Origin: Phanerochaete sordida
Lineage: Eukaryota > Basidiomycota > Agaricomycetes > Polyporales > Phanerochaetaceae
Length of the DNA stretch: 64,000 nt
NCBI GenBank assembly: GCA_019973155.2
Contig: BPQB01000005.1
Span: forward strand, 186,001 to 250,000
Reading direction: 5' to 3'
Part shown: one piece after another, positions 22,957 through 33,730 of the stretch
How the letters are laid out: every line of letters starts with the position of its first letter
Numbering within the stretch: the first letter of the stretch is position 1
Position numbers and translations under genes: made by a program
Notes under the pieces: model-generated
The model's input: only the letters and a program-made list of their open reading frames with translations
Told to the model about the DNA's origin: nothing
The model's database searches: none

Positions 22957-23607
22957 GCAGTGATCCGGGTCCGGGGAGTGGCAGGCTCTTGACGGCCGGA
23001 GGGTGCACGGCCCTCGTCCATTGTTGTCCCGTAGATAGCTGCCCGCGAATTGGATTCTGGTTCTTTTTCTTTCTGTCGTCGTCGTTCTCGTGTGATCGCG
23101 TGCGCGGAAGCAGGTGCAGCGCTGTTGTGGAATTAGCGAGAACGACGAATATTTGCATTGGGGGTGAGACAAGTGACGAAGAGAATGGCGGGGTGGTGGA
23201 ATGTGCTCGAGAGATGAGGTGAGTGGCTGCGTTTTAGGAGGCTCCAGCGATCGCGCGAGCTTTTCGCTAGGCTGGGGTCGGGCTCAGGCGCCTCTCCTAC
23301 TCGTCCGATGCGATGGCGACACCGTGATGCCGTGACGCGGGCGTGACCCGTCGTGACCTGGGGGCCGAGTTGCGCGTTACAGCGCGTTACGGAACGGTTG
23401 CCAAAAGAAGTGCGCTGGAGTCACCGTCAGCGTCACACCGCATCCGTTATAAAGCGCCCCGCGGTGCGGACCCTCATCGGCCCCTTGCCCTCCGCAACCA
23501 TGTCCGCCTAAACGTGCCCTTCATCTCCTGCCCGCGTACTCTTGCCTTCTTATCTCTAGTTCGCCCAGACAGTCTCATCAGCCGTCAGGCGACACCTGGA
23601 AACAAGA
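22957..23607. other. Intergenic and promoter region of the acidic protein gene
   Basis: This stretch includes the CDC27 3' UTR, four closely spaced CGTGA words (23323, 23331, 23342, 23352), two GCGCGTTAC words (23372, 23382) and a TATAAA box at 23448. A very short upstream ORF (ATG TCC GCC TAA) begins near 23499. No other gene is seen. Confidence 0.5.
23448..23453 (+). promoter_or_regulatory. TATA box of the acidic 338-aa protein gene
   Basis: TATAAA lies inside CGTTATAAAGCGC, 160 nt upstream of the ATG at 23608. It is one of the clearest TATA boxes in the window and suggests a regulated rather than housekeeping promoter. Confidence 0.55.
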
Positions 23608-24732
23608 ATGGTTAACAAGTCCTACCGCAAGTCCACGAACGGCGCCCTCCTGTTCGAGCCATTCGTCGTATACCGTATACACCGGTGATCAGCTGCCACA
23701 GCGTCCCGTACGTCCATCCAGCGTAACATGCAGACCGCGTTGCTCATCTTCCGCCGCGTGTATGCGTGCTTTTAGGATACAGCCGTACTCTTTGACCCGT
23801 CGCTCAACCGGCCCTCCTCACTTCGCCCATATCCCGCTTTGATCGCAACCATGTCCACAGAACACCAGTCGCTCTTCAGCTTGGCCCGGAACAAGCTGCA
23901 GTCCGTTGTCGGCGGGAGCCCCAAGGATAGCAGCAGCTTGCACCGCTGGGTCTTGCTCAAAAACTCGATAATACGGTCGCACGTCCAGACCGCCACACCT
24001 AATGCGTCAGACGCCGATGCAGACGCCGACTATAGACCAGGCGCAGACTCTTTCGAGGAGGAGCACGACTCGTTCATGTTCCCTGACCCCCATTCTGTGC
24101 ATGACGACGAACCCGCTGACGCTGGCAATGGCGAGAGTCAGTGGTTGGACTCTTTGCTCGAGGACTTGGAGGACGAGGAAGATGACTTCTTCAAGGCAGA
24201 CGACGTTGTCTCTGCTTCCCAGCAGCCTTCCTCCGACGAGGACACCGATTCGCTAAGTCCTCTTTCATCTCCCATGTCGTCCTCAGACGACCTCGTCGAC
24301 CACTCCAGTTATTTCCCATACCCTGTGCCATATCCACCTGTCCGCCCACCACTTGTTCATTCATGGCTCTCTGATTCTTCCGACTCTATCTTGCCACCGA
24401 CTCCTCCGCTGTACGATAATCCACTTCCCTATCTCGACGTCGACGAATTAGACGACTCTCCTGTGCCAGACGCCATAGAAGACACTTCGGATGACGAGTC
24501 AGACGCGCTGTCCACCCCTTCGGCCGTCTCGACTCCGACGCTGTCGCCACCTGGCCCCACCTCCCCTATTGCCCGCGAGCGGACGCGGCTGCTTGCCCAC
24601 CCACACCCCCATGTCTACGTTGAAAGGGACGATGCGTACTTCTACCCGTTCGAGCTTGACCCCCTTCCGTTTCCCGATGACACTCTTGCCCCTTCCCTTC
24701 GTGCTTATCGTGGTCGATACTCTGAGTGTTGA
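23608..24732 (+). CDS. Unrecognised acidic Ser/Asp/Pro-rich protein, 338 aa
   Basis: Two exons, 23608-23667 and 23776-24732, join in phase. The upstream exon encodes MVNKSYRKSTNGALLFEPFV, and the second continues DTAVLFDPSLNRPSSLRPYP before the internal start candidate MSTEHQSLFSLARNKLQ at 23851. The first about 90 residues look structured and contain SLFSLARNKLQ and SLHRWVLLKNSI. The rest is highly acidic (LEDLEDEEDDFF), with Ser/Pro/Tyr-rich tracts and a C-terminal DDAYFYPFELDPLPFPDD. There is no signal peptide or membrane helix. I do not recognise the family; the acidic tracts would suit a protein-interaction or transactivation role, but that is inference. If transcription starts after the first exon, the shorter 294-aa form beginning at 23851 would result. 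Confidence 0.65.
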
Positions 24733-25276
24733 TAGCTGCAGGCTGTGCTTTCATGTTAATAGTCTTATTCCTAAGTCTCGCCCTCCATTCCCCGTATGTG
24801 TCTCGTGGTCGTGCAAGGGTATTGTACAACGTGCTATGATTTCTATCTCATCACAGTCTCTAATGTCCCTACTTGCACTCGTTACTCGCTGTACTCGGAA
24901 TCCTAGGAGTACTGCATCTTCCATTCCTCATACACTGGCGTGAAACAGCGTGACAATCGCCTCTCAATTCAACCTGGCCGGCGGGAGACCCTGGCGTCAC
25001 CGAGGATGGGTGAGCATTGCAAACAGCCTTTTGTCTCCGCCCTCCGAGCGACCAATCAGCGATCAGTCCGGCTCTGCCCGATGTGTGCGGAAACGCCGTT
25101 AAAGTTAACCGGAGCGGGGCTGGGGCTCGCAGGGGCGGCCGTTTCACAGCGCAGCCAGAGGGAGTAATGCGTATCGCCGACGACATTTTTTCCGCTAGTG
25201 TGGGTACAGTTGTTCGTTCGGACGACAGGGCGGAAGAAGCGGGGAGGAGGACCCGGCGCGAAGCAGGGCTGGCGCG
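24733..25276. other. Convergent 3' region
   Basis: This region lies between the stop of the acidic protein gene (+) and the stop of the SRR1-like gene (-). No supported ORF is present; it probably contains both 3' UTRs. Confidence 0.45.
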
Positions 25277-26441
25277 TTACGTCGTGATGATGGCCTCGTC
25301 GTGTGACCCCGCTGGAGCCGCGGAGGGCGGCCGGTTTGGGGCGGCGGCGTCCACGCCTGTCATGGTCTCGGGCGGCACAAACTGGACCGCGAGGTTGTTG
25401 AACGCCGTCACCGATGATGGACATGGAGGCAGTGGGAGCGAGGTCAGCAGCGGGGCTGCGCAGGCGCCGATGACGGGGGCTCCACGGTCAGCGGACGATG
25501 GCGGCGGCGGCGGGTGCGGCGAAAGCGGGCACTCACCGAGGCGCGCGACGCAGGGGTACTCGGCCTGCAGCTTGTGCGACGGGAGGCTGGGTGGGAGGCG
25601 GAACGCACGCAAAGCGTGTGCGTCAAAGCGTCAACTCCGGTGTGGGGGCCAGGACGCGCGATAGCGGCATCATGCAAGGGCGGCGCACGCACCTGTCCAG
25701 GTACTCGCTCAGCCGGTTCGCGATAAGCAGCAGGCGCGGCAGGCGTTCGCGCGAGCTGTTCTCGCGCATGATGTTCTCGTACAGGGGCAGATCGCAGTGC
25801 GGCATGTATACGATAGTCGGCTCTCCGAGCGGATAGGCGGCGCTCTGCGAAGGACAAGGACCCAGGAAAGAGTCACATCAGCCCGTGGCATATATGGAAC
25901 ACTGATCAGGATACGTGCTCGGTTCTCGGTCAGGCGTTGCACCCCCGCGGTCGCCAGGAGTCGGTCGTCTTCATCCGTGAAAACAGGATCATATGCGGAG
26001 ACTGTCGAACGCTCCTGGAGGCACATGAACGCGCTATATTTCGGACTCGAGATACATACAGCAGAGGTGTACACACGAGCGTGAGATCGTCACAGGCCGC
26101 AAGGAGAAACGCGAGCTGGGTCCGCGCGTCACGAGAGGACGAAGGGCTGCCCAGTCCGAGACAGAGCACCCGAGGCTTCTGCATCGCGAGGACGCGCAGG
26201 GCATCGCGGACGAGTTCTAAGCGATGCCGCGGAACGGTCAGCCCGAGGGTCGAGAACAGATATGGTGAGACATACGCGTGCATTCGTTGACCCAGCCGCT
26301 TGATGCAAGCTCTTCGATTGTGTTTGATAGGCCCACTGCAGGGTCAGGACGGTCCTGGGGCATCCTGCTCTTGCGCTTCTTCTTTGGCCGAGAGGGCGTG
26401 AAGGGGGCCTCGTACTCGAAGCTCGACATGTTTGCGGTCAT
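25277..26441 (-). CDS. SRR1-like domain protein
   Basis: Six exons (26441-26276, 26216-26073, 26001-25919, 25844-25689, 25564-25537, 25455-25277) give 251 aa. The SRR1 domain is recognisable from VLCLGLGSPSSSRDARTQLAFL, FSAYDPVFTDEDDRLL and PTIVYMPHCDLPLYENIM followed by RLLLIANRLSEYL, in family order and spacing. SRR1 proteins are linked to clock and light signalling in plants and to haem and growth control in yeast (Ber1); the biochemical activity is unknown. The N-terminus has a basic KKKRKSR patch that could be a nuclear localisation signal. Start: ATG at 26441 or 26429, both in good context. The third intron fits best with a GC donor (see findings). The C-terminus is Pro/Ala-rich and probably disordered. 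Confidence 0.8.
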
Positions 26442-27218
26442 TTCGGGAGATGTGCCAGGCCGTTTCCCCAGAATAAGCGTTACAGAGACCGAAGAGAGGC
26501 AGCCCAGGTCAGGTAAAAGGCAGCGAGATGGAGAAGGTAGATGAGCAAGAATGAATCGTCCAAATCCAGTCAGCTCTCTCCGCTGATGGAGGATTTGCAG
26601 CGCCCAATTCGGCAGGCGTGCAACTTCAGCCAATCTGGCAGAGGACCGCAGCGGGCGGTGCACTCGGAAGCGATGTCTAGGCTACGCATGACCTCAGGCT
26701 TGAGAACCCGAGGGGATGTATGGGAGCGAAATCGACTCATGAGCTCATGACTTTCGGTGATTCAATGCGCGACTTGGGCCAGAACGGGTGGCGGGCGGCC
26801 CCGACGCAGGGTCAGCTGCACCGCGTTAAACTCAGAGTTCGCACAGCTAATGTCGCCAATAGCATCATGGCTGACCCTCACGGCGAACAGGCCTTATCGT
26901 AGGGACATGCACTTGCATGCTTGCCAGTCATATCAACGACATGCGCCGCCTTACGTCTATTCTCTCATTGAACTTCATGATCTGGCGGCGGATTCACAGG
27001 GCTGCATAGCCGGACGCAAAGTACACAAGAGATGCAACGTTCCGGGGGTGTGAGGCCTCGCCGGCGCATCGTGCAACCTCTAAGACGGGTGTTCCTCTGG
27101 TAAACCGGCCAGCTGATAGACAATTAATTGGCCGATAGCTAATGTGAATGAAGTTGTCAGCACAAGGCAGGTACATGAGGCGACTGTGAGACGTACACTT
27201 GAAGTCAACATCACCGGC
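26442..27218. other. Intergenic region, no recognisable gene
   Basis: This region lies between the start of the SRR1-like gene and the stop of TMA20, both on the minus strand. It should contain the SRR1-like promoter and the TMA20 3' UTR. Short ORFs on both strands lack splice-compatible extensions or family features. Confidence 0.4.
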
Positions 27219-27959
27219 TCATATCTTCTCAATTGCCCACAAGTCGTCTCCGAGGTAGTGCACGGTGTCGACGCCGACGTCCTTGTTGATCTTCTTCATG
27301 GCCTCGGTGCTCATCTTAGTGATGCCGATCCCCGCGGCATTCTCCTTGCCTTCCGCGAATATAGCGACCGCCCTGCCCACGGGTATATCCTGGTCCGCCG
27401 GCGGAAGGTAGCCACCCTTGGATGTCAAACCCGGGCACATCATGGGTGCGCCTGCGAGTAGGAAGCGAATCGCCCCGCGGTCAATGCCCACTTTCGGGAG
27501 GATGAAAGGGTCTGACACGAGGTGGTATCAGCAGGGGCAGTCCTGGCGGGCAGCAACTTGACGTACACTTGTGCAAGATCTTGAGGGTCGGGACCAATGG
27601 ATCGTCGAAGTGCTGGATGAACAGAGGTTCGCCGTGTAGTGCATAGATGGAGATGTGATCTCTGCTACCAGCATGAAAAAGTCAGGATATCAAGGGCGGG
27701 CATAGACAGCGCGTCGAGGCAAGATAACAGACCACTTGACAAGCGTGATAGACTCCTTCTTCGGCCATATCGTCTCCAGGGTCTCCGGGGTAATGTTCCA
27801 CTGCGAGAGCAAGTTTGCACGGATCGAACGCTGGACGGAGCCCTTCACGCTCGTCTGTCCTGCAATGTCCGTTGATGGCTGGAATCTAGAGCAGGGTCGT
27901 GTCAGATAGGCTACCAGAGTAGTCCCCCCCTCGAAAGCCTAGACGCACTTCTTGAACAT
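27219..27959 (-). CDS. TMA20: Translation machinery-associated protein TMA20 / MCT-1 homologue
   Basis: Four exons (27959-27949, 27885-27733, 27664-27567, 27511-27219) give 184 aa; MCT-1 has 181. The first coding exon is only 11 nt and encodes MFKK. Splicing there restores MFKKF, which matches the family N-terminus exactly. Further family motifs are IWPKKESITLVKCRDHI, LHGEPLFIQHFDDPLVPTLKILHKYPFILP, and a C-terminal PUA domain (about 93-175) with LLAGAPMMCPGLTS and VGRAVAIFAEGKENAAGIG. TMA20 pairs with Tma22/DENR and recycles 40S subunits after termination. Divergent from the F-box gene with 198 bp between starts. Confidence 0.95.
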
Positions 27960-28157
27960 GGCTCGGGGTTGGGAGTGGTGGGTATGGGCGAGAGCGAGAT
28001 CGAGGAAAGCGATCCCATTGGCGGGGCGCGCCTCGTCACGGACGTGATGCAATGTCGTCACCGGTGTTACCGTCACGTCGTCAGGGACGCGGAGCGCGCG
28101 AGCGGAAAGTCTTTGTCCGCGTCCCCGACCGCCTTCAGCTACCAAACGCGACGCAGC

Positions 28158-30635
28158 ATGCCTGGCAAAAAGGCAAAGACAGAGCAGCCTCAGAGTGAAG
28201 CCGGGCCGACCGACGGCGATCAGCCTGTCTCAGCGAAGAGGAATCGCCGCGCCGGGCGGGGCAGGAAGGCACTCAAAGGAAATGGCCTGCTGGAAATGCC
28301 GCTCGATGCCATAAACGAGGTCTATTCACTGTGCTAGCCGCATTATATGCGCTGTATGCTAATGGATGAACCCAGATATGCAGCTACCTCCAACCGTTCG
28401 CGCTCCTCATGCTCGCGCGGACCACGAAAGTGTTCCGCGACTACCTGATGACCCGCCGCGCTGCACTTGTGTGGAAAACGGCCCGTGGCAATGTAGAAGG
28501 CCTTCCGGACTGTCCTCCGTACCTCGCAGAGCCCTTCTATGCTGAGCTGATGTTCGGTGTGGATTGTCACGTACGTATATGCGCTCACCACTGTCTATGC
28601 TTTCCCGAATTATACCCATCCAGGACTGTGGCAGGCTCAAAGAAATTCAGCACATGTGGGGGTTCAATATCCGCTGCTGCTGGTTATGCAGATCATGGCT
28701 GTATGATATTTCATCACTCGATTGTACTGTGGCTCACGTGCGCATTTCAGGTTTAAAGAGGAAGGGAAGTTCGATCAGTCGACCCAGCAGTTAATTCAAT
28801 CCCTAGGCGAAGGCAGCGTCCTAAAGCTCCAAAGTGAGTCAAATTCTGCCTTTTTATATGCACATACTCACATATCTCTCGCAGTGGGCGAAAAAGTCCT
28901 CCGTCTCCGAAAGGACGTGGAGAAACTCGTCGAGACGTTTTCTGCCCTACCTCCAGGAAGTACAGAATGGGCGGCCACCCTCGAAGCTAGGAAAAGACGT
29001 TGCGAGGACATGATCAAGGTCCGCATCCCTTGCGCAGCCTACTGGCGTAGCTGAGCTAATTCTTCCAAGCATGGCAAGCAGTGCAAGGATTGGTATTGCA
29101 CTAAGCTGATTCACTGGCGTGCAAAAGAGGAGTCTGACCTCAGAAATGAGAGATGGAATGAGTGAGCAGCCCCTACGTATTCCACTGTTCGCTCGATGAC
29201 AGCTCTATAGCATATTATCGCGCCTGCGCTCGCTGGGCTGGGGAGAAGAATTGGACTGTCTGAAGAAATCCAGTTATTACACGCTCCGCAAGGATAGCCG
29301 TGTTACGCTTGCCAAGCCACTGACCGAGAAAGGTAGGCCTTGCTTCATGTACGTGTATCACAATGTCTGATCCCCTTGGTCTACTTAGCTTGGAAATTCC
29401 TTGAAGGACCGCTTGTCAAAATCTTGCAAGATTATAGGGATAGCCACCGAGACTACGAGCGCCGTTGCACGATCAAGGAACGCCTGGACGTCCTGGCTAA
29501 AGGCGTAGAGCACGCCCGTTGGACGGCTTGCAGCAGGAACAGCGCCGCCTTCTTGCCCACTCTCGTCGATCTCGCACATATGGACCCCTTTCGTTCGCTG
29601 CTTGACCCCGATGCCGATACGCCGACCCTTCTCAAGCCAGACAGCTTCGACGAACTCTGCCTTCAGCTTACTGCACATCTCGAGATCTGGCAGCGCAAAG
29701 TCAACGACTCCCTAGCTTCTCTTGTTGCGCTCAGCTCCCCTTCCACGGCTGGCAATCTCACTCGAGCTTGCGTTGCCTTTGACTGCAATAAGTGCAAGAG
29801 AAACTCCTTCGAGTTTCCGGGAGTCGTCGCTCATGAATGTTTATACACTTACAACGAGCCGCCGAGGACGGATATGCTCGATTACGAGATCTTCAAATTC
29901 TCGAAGAACACTGGTCGCCTGCCGTGGTCGTCAGACAATCTACGACTGTCTTCTCTCGCTGATCTCAACTCTCGCCGGACTGTGATCTCAGCGTGTGGTC
30001 TGGATCCTGATGTCGCCACCTCGGAGCAAATGGACGACCTGGATGCGAGGCTGGCCTGCAGCACTTGTAGCGATGGCGCGTCGAAGTACATCATGGATTG
30101 GCGAACGGCGGTCAGTACCGTTGTCGAGCCATGTCCCCAGCTCTGACTTTCGGTTGTAGATTTATCACTCTCACAGCAACGTATCATCTCCGGTCAAATG
30201 GACGCTGATTATGTCCCCTCTCCTCGGTATAGTCAGGTCGAGGGAGCGAGCGTTCAAAGGCGCCTGGGACGGCTACAAGCTGCGGCTCTCGTGTACCCGC
30301 TGCTCACCGTGGAGCCGGCCTGATCTTACCGAGAGCGAACTCGAGAGACACCTTGAGAAAGAGTGAGCGTCACCGCGACATGTGCTCCGAGTATGTGCCT
30401 AACGATCGCACACAGACACAAAGTTACTAGGGTGTCGTTGACCGTTCCGCACGTCTACCCAGCCCCACGGCCCCCCGCCCTCAAAATGCGGAGGACGTAC
30501 ACGGTAGCTGTCAACCAAGCCGCATATCCTGCTAATTCCGAGCTCAGCTTCTCCGACTATGTTTCCCAGAAAGCGAAGGCCCTCCGCAATGCTCACGTCC
30601 TCGTCGTCGATCTCGAGCCGGGCACCCACTGGTGA
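28158..30635 (+). CDS. F-box protein, basidiomycete type
   Basis: Ten exons (28158-28319, 28376-28570, 28624-28700, 28751-28833, 28885-29018, 29070-29161, 29211-29332, 29389-30110, 30160-30362, 30416-30635) give 669 aa. After a basic leader (RNRRAGRGRKALKGN) an F-box spans about residues 44-90: LLEMPLDAINEICSYLQP, LLMLARTTKVFRDYL, ALVWKTA. It is followed by a Cys pair region typical of the many basidiomycete F-box proteins (CGRLKEIQHMWGFNIRCCWLC). The C-terminal half has Cys-rich segments (FDCNKCKRNSFEF, CSTCSDGASKYIMDW) that may bind metal. It would serve as a substrate receptor for SCF ubiquitin ligases; the target is unknown. All junctions keep frame. The split at 30110/30160 used donor GTCAGT because it preserves the open frame on both sides. 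Confidence 0.82.
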
Positions 30636-31416
30636 TCCGATTGCGCCATTTTGCAATGCTCTGTCTATGCGCTCGAATGCTCTTTCACCATCACTCAAAC
30701 TTGTACATCCTTCTTCCGCTCACCTTCGCTGCACTTACTTAAGACTCCTTGCCCCTACCCAACCGATATCGTTTGTCTGCATGCATGAAGCATAAAGCTC
30801 CGGTCGTCATAATACCTGATCCACGTAGTGTAGTAATATTGTCAGCATGCTATGCATTTCTCGTTCATGCCTTCTTGCTGTCGTAACATGATCGTCCGGA
30901 CGTAGATCACTTCCCATCATGCCGTCTGGTGGGCCTGAGTGTGTGGCGTCACTCTGCCCGATTTTATTGGCGACTAATCCCAATGCCGTACAGAGGCCAA
31001 GGCTATCACAAATTACGTAGTATGTACATCTATGTCCGCAGTGTAAGATTGTGGTCGGGCGTGCTACGCCACATTTCCGGCCGATGCGAGGTTCCCCTTG
31101 AAATTCGTTATAAAACAGATCGAAATAGCTTGTCTCTTCGATATCTTAGTGTCAACGCTGCTCGCCATACATTTCACATATCCTTGAAGGTCAAAGTTGG
31201 ACTTTGAATAGTGTCCTGCCGGCATGAACCATGGATTATTCGATAATGTGACCCCTAGCCAATCAGGTACTCGCAGTTCTCAACGCGCGCTTCCTGCCGC
31301 GAGGGCCGAGGCGGGAGCGTCATGCGAGCTGCTGATCCGAACTCAACACTCGACTACGTCCTCGCTGCTCTCTATCATACTCTCTTCAGCTCTCGCGAGA
31401 CCAAAAGACTTCGGAC
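30636..31416. other. Intergenic region, no recognisable gene
   Basis: AT-richer DNA between the F-box gene and the CBP4-like gene, both on the + strand. It contains no supported ORF, RNA gene or repeat that I can see. Confidence 0.4.
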
Positions 31417-31915
31417 ATGTCAAATTTCCCCTGGCTCAGGCTCACCTTCGTCAGCGCAGCGTGTGAGTGTAACAGCCCCAAGCTTGAGCTTGAGCTCACT
31501 GGTGTGCACTCTTCTGCGTTTACAGTCATCGGAGTCGGTTATGCGATTATGAAGAGTGAGTATGAAAACAGCTTGCGTCGATACATGCTCACTGTCGCGG
31601 TTTACAGGCACAACACCGACAGAAGAGGAGGTGTACAACGTACGTGCTCACTTACCCTGCGAGTTGTGAGCCTCCTGGAGCTCTCCCACCCTGACACAAC
31701 GCTACAGAGAATGTCACCTGACCTGCGCAAGAAGGTCGACGCAATTCGTGCCGCGAGGTTGGAGCGGGAGCAGGCTGTCCAGCAGCAGGTGCAAGCGCAG
31801 GTGCGTCTCACGTCCCCATCCTTCTCGTGCATGCTCCTGACCGTGTTCTGCACCCCAGCTGAACGATCCTGATGCTTCAAAACCGGTATGGGCGGACCCG
31901 TCACGAAGGTCCTGA
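31417..31915 (+). CDS. CBP4: CBP4/UQCC3-like mitochondrial complex III assembly factor
   Basis: Five tiny exons (31417-31462, 31526-31555, 31608-31639, 31708-31800, 31859-31915) give an 85-aa protein too small and split to show as one ORF. The sequence begins MSNFPWLRLTFVSAAFIGVGYAIM, an N-terminal single membrane span. It continues with KSTTPTEEEVYNRMSPDLRKKVD and a charged Arg/Glu helix. The single span with GVGYA and the TTPTEEE...MSPDLR segment match fungal Cbp4 and human UQCC3 (GVGYALL...VTP). Cbp4 helps assemble cytochrome b into the bc1 complex at the inner membrane. The length is at the short end of the family. Each junction restores the conserved frame using GTGAGT or GTACGT donors, which supports the model. 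Confidence 0.8.
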
Positions 31916-32173
31916 AGATCAGTCTCCAAAATGTCCAGAACCACGTTGACCACCACCACTCATGGACTGTACAAAAGTCGAAGATACACCACTTTGTATT
32001 TTACCACAGGATATAATCATAATCCCTACTCGGAAGACTGCATTCATCCAGAAGCTCCGTGACACTCCCTCCTATGAAGTCTATTTTGCACTGCCGGCAT
32101 GGTGGGACAACTTCATAGAATGAAGGCGGAGACTACGGCTACACAGTATACAAGTGGAGAACGGTAAAAGGGA

Positions 32174-33542
32174 TCATGAAGCAACCGCCTTGTTCACATG
32201 CAGTGCAACCTCAAGGATTTGGAGTTCCTCGTCCGCGCCGTCGCATAGCGCTTTATCTGCTTCTGCTAGAGCCAACGCACTCAGCGCCTTCTGTCGGGCA
32301 GTCAAGGTTGGGTGCTCGATAATCAGATCATGAAGCTACGTGTAAAGTTAGTGTCAGGTCGCAGAGAGTGACAGCAGAAACACACCTGCGTGAGCAGTTG
32401 AGTAGCCGAGTATCCTTCCCTCACGATCCCCTTCACCTTCCTCTGTATCTCGTCGAAGCCCTTCCGTCTCTTCGTCGCGCCATCTACGTCCATGGCATCG
32501 CTCTCGACGCCGAGCGCTGCCGCAAAGTTCTGCACAACCTCGTCCGGTACGACGCCTGCAATCTCCTGGATGTCTGCAGGCGTGATCGGCGTCGGCGGGC
32601 TTGTGCTATTCGCAAGACGCGACGCGGACTGGAGGTACGTGATAGAGCGGCGCAGGTCGCCCTGTGAGGTGCTTATGAGCGTGTCAATGACTGTCTCGGG
32701 GACGTCGATGTTCTCTGCACTAGCGATAGACGCGAGCCGTGCAGAGGTCGAGGCGTCATCGAGCGGCTTGAAGCGGAATTTCGAACAACGGGACGCAAGG
32801 GGCTCTATTATTCTGGGAACGGCTTCACGTTAGAGGAGGGGGAAAGGACACAAACGGTGACACATACCGAGTAACATAGTTGCACACCAAGCAGAATCGT
32901 GTTATCCGCGCGTAGTTCTCCATTATCCGGCGCAGTGCAGCCTGAGCGTCCTGCGTCATTGAGTCCGCCTCGTCCAGAATGATGATCTTGTAGGGCGGAC
33001 ACGGATATGTCTTTCCATCCGAGGATACCGCTTGGGCGCGAGGTGTTTGGCGAGCAAAGTCCTTTATCTTCTCACGAACGATGCTGATACCTCGCTCATC
33101 TGAAGCGTTGAGTTCAAGGACACGCGATCGGAAGTTGTCTGGCCTGTGGCAGGTGATATAAATACTTGTAAGTATACTTGAGCGTGCCACATACCCGAAT
33201 AATTGTCGTGCCAAGGCGAGAATAGTCGAAGTCTTTCCGGTTCCCGGTGGACCGTAGAACAACATGTGTGGCAGCTAGATGCAACGTGAATCTTCGCGTC
33301 CACCGGCTTCGCAATATGCAGTGCTTACATTTGTTGATGTCAGCGTCCTCCTCAAGACAGCCACAGTATGTTCCTGGGCGGAGACATCTTCAATGGTCTT
33401 CGGCCGGCTGTGGGGATGCTTAGAATGAGGTGACGCGATAGCTGGGCAGCCAATCTTACTATTTCTCGACCCATGGCTGCAGCGACGGGTCTGCCGCGCG
33501 TCTCGCAGGCTCTTTCGGCGCGTTCGTCTGGAAGAAGGCCAT
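32174..33542 (-). CDS. RFC4: Replication factor C subunit RFC4 (yeast Rfc2)
   Basis: Six exons (33542-33460, 33407-33329, 33274-33195, 33143-32868, 32812-32386, 32335-32174) give 368 aa. The AAA+ clamp-loader motifs are Walker A GPPGTGKT (62-69), the [10 protein letters not shown] box, Walker [10 protein letters not shown] and the SRC arginine-finger motif in [14 protein letters not shown]. Assignment to RFC4 rather than RFC2, RFC3 or RFC5 follows the alpha-type [20 protein letters not shown] start, the PYPCPPYK segment before Walker B and the [21 protein letters not shown]-terminal pattern. The RFC complex loads PCNA onto primer-template junctions. It is head to head with the CAF-1 large subunit, itself a PCNA partner. 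Confidence 0.94.
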
Positions 33543-33597
33543 CTCTGCGGGAAAGAGAGGGAACGGTGGTGGTGGACGTGACTGAATGAGCTCTGTA

Positions 33598-33630
33598 ACG
33601 CGCGTGACGCGTTGACCTCGTCGCGTACCG
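33598..33630. promoter_or_regulatory. Cluster of ACGCG words in the RFC4/CAF-1 divergent promoter
   Basis: ACGCGC at 33598, palindromic ACGCGT at 33607-33612 and TCGCGT about ten bases later lie between start codons 188 bp apart. ACGCGT is the MluI cell-cycle box bound by MBF in ascomycetes and drives S-phase genes there. In GC-rich DNA single copies occur by chance, so only the clustering is suggestive. Confidence 0.35.
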
Positions 33631-33730
33631 TCACGGCGTGATCACCGCAGTCACCGCTCGAGCGTCACGTCGCGCGGTCGTTCCACACGTTGAGCAGACA
33701 CCGCCATCACCGCCAGCGACGGCGTCGAGT

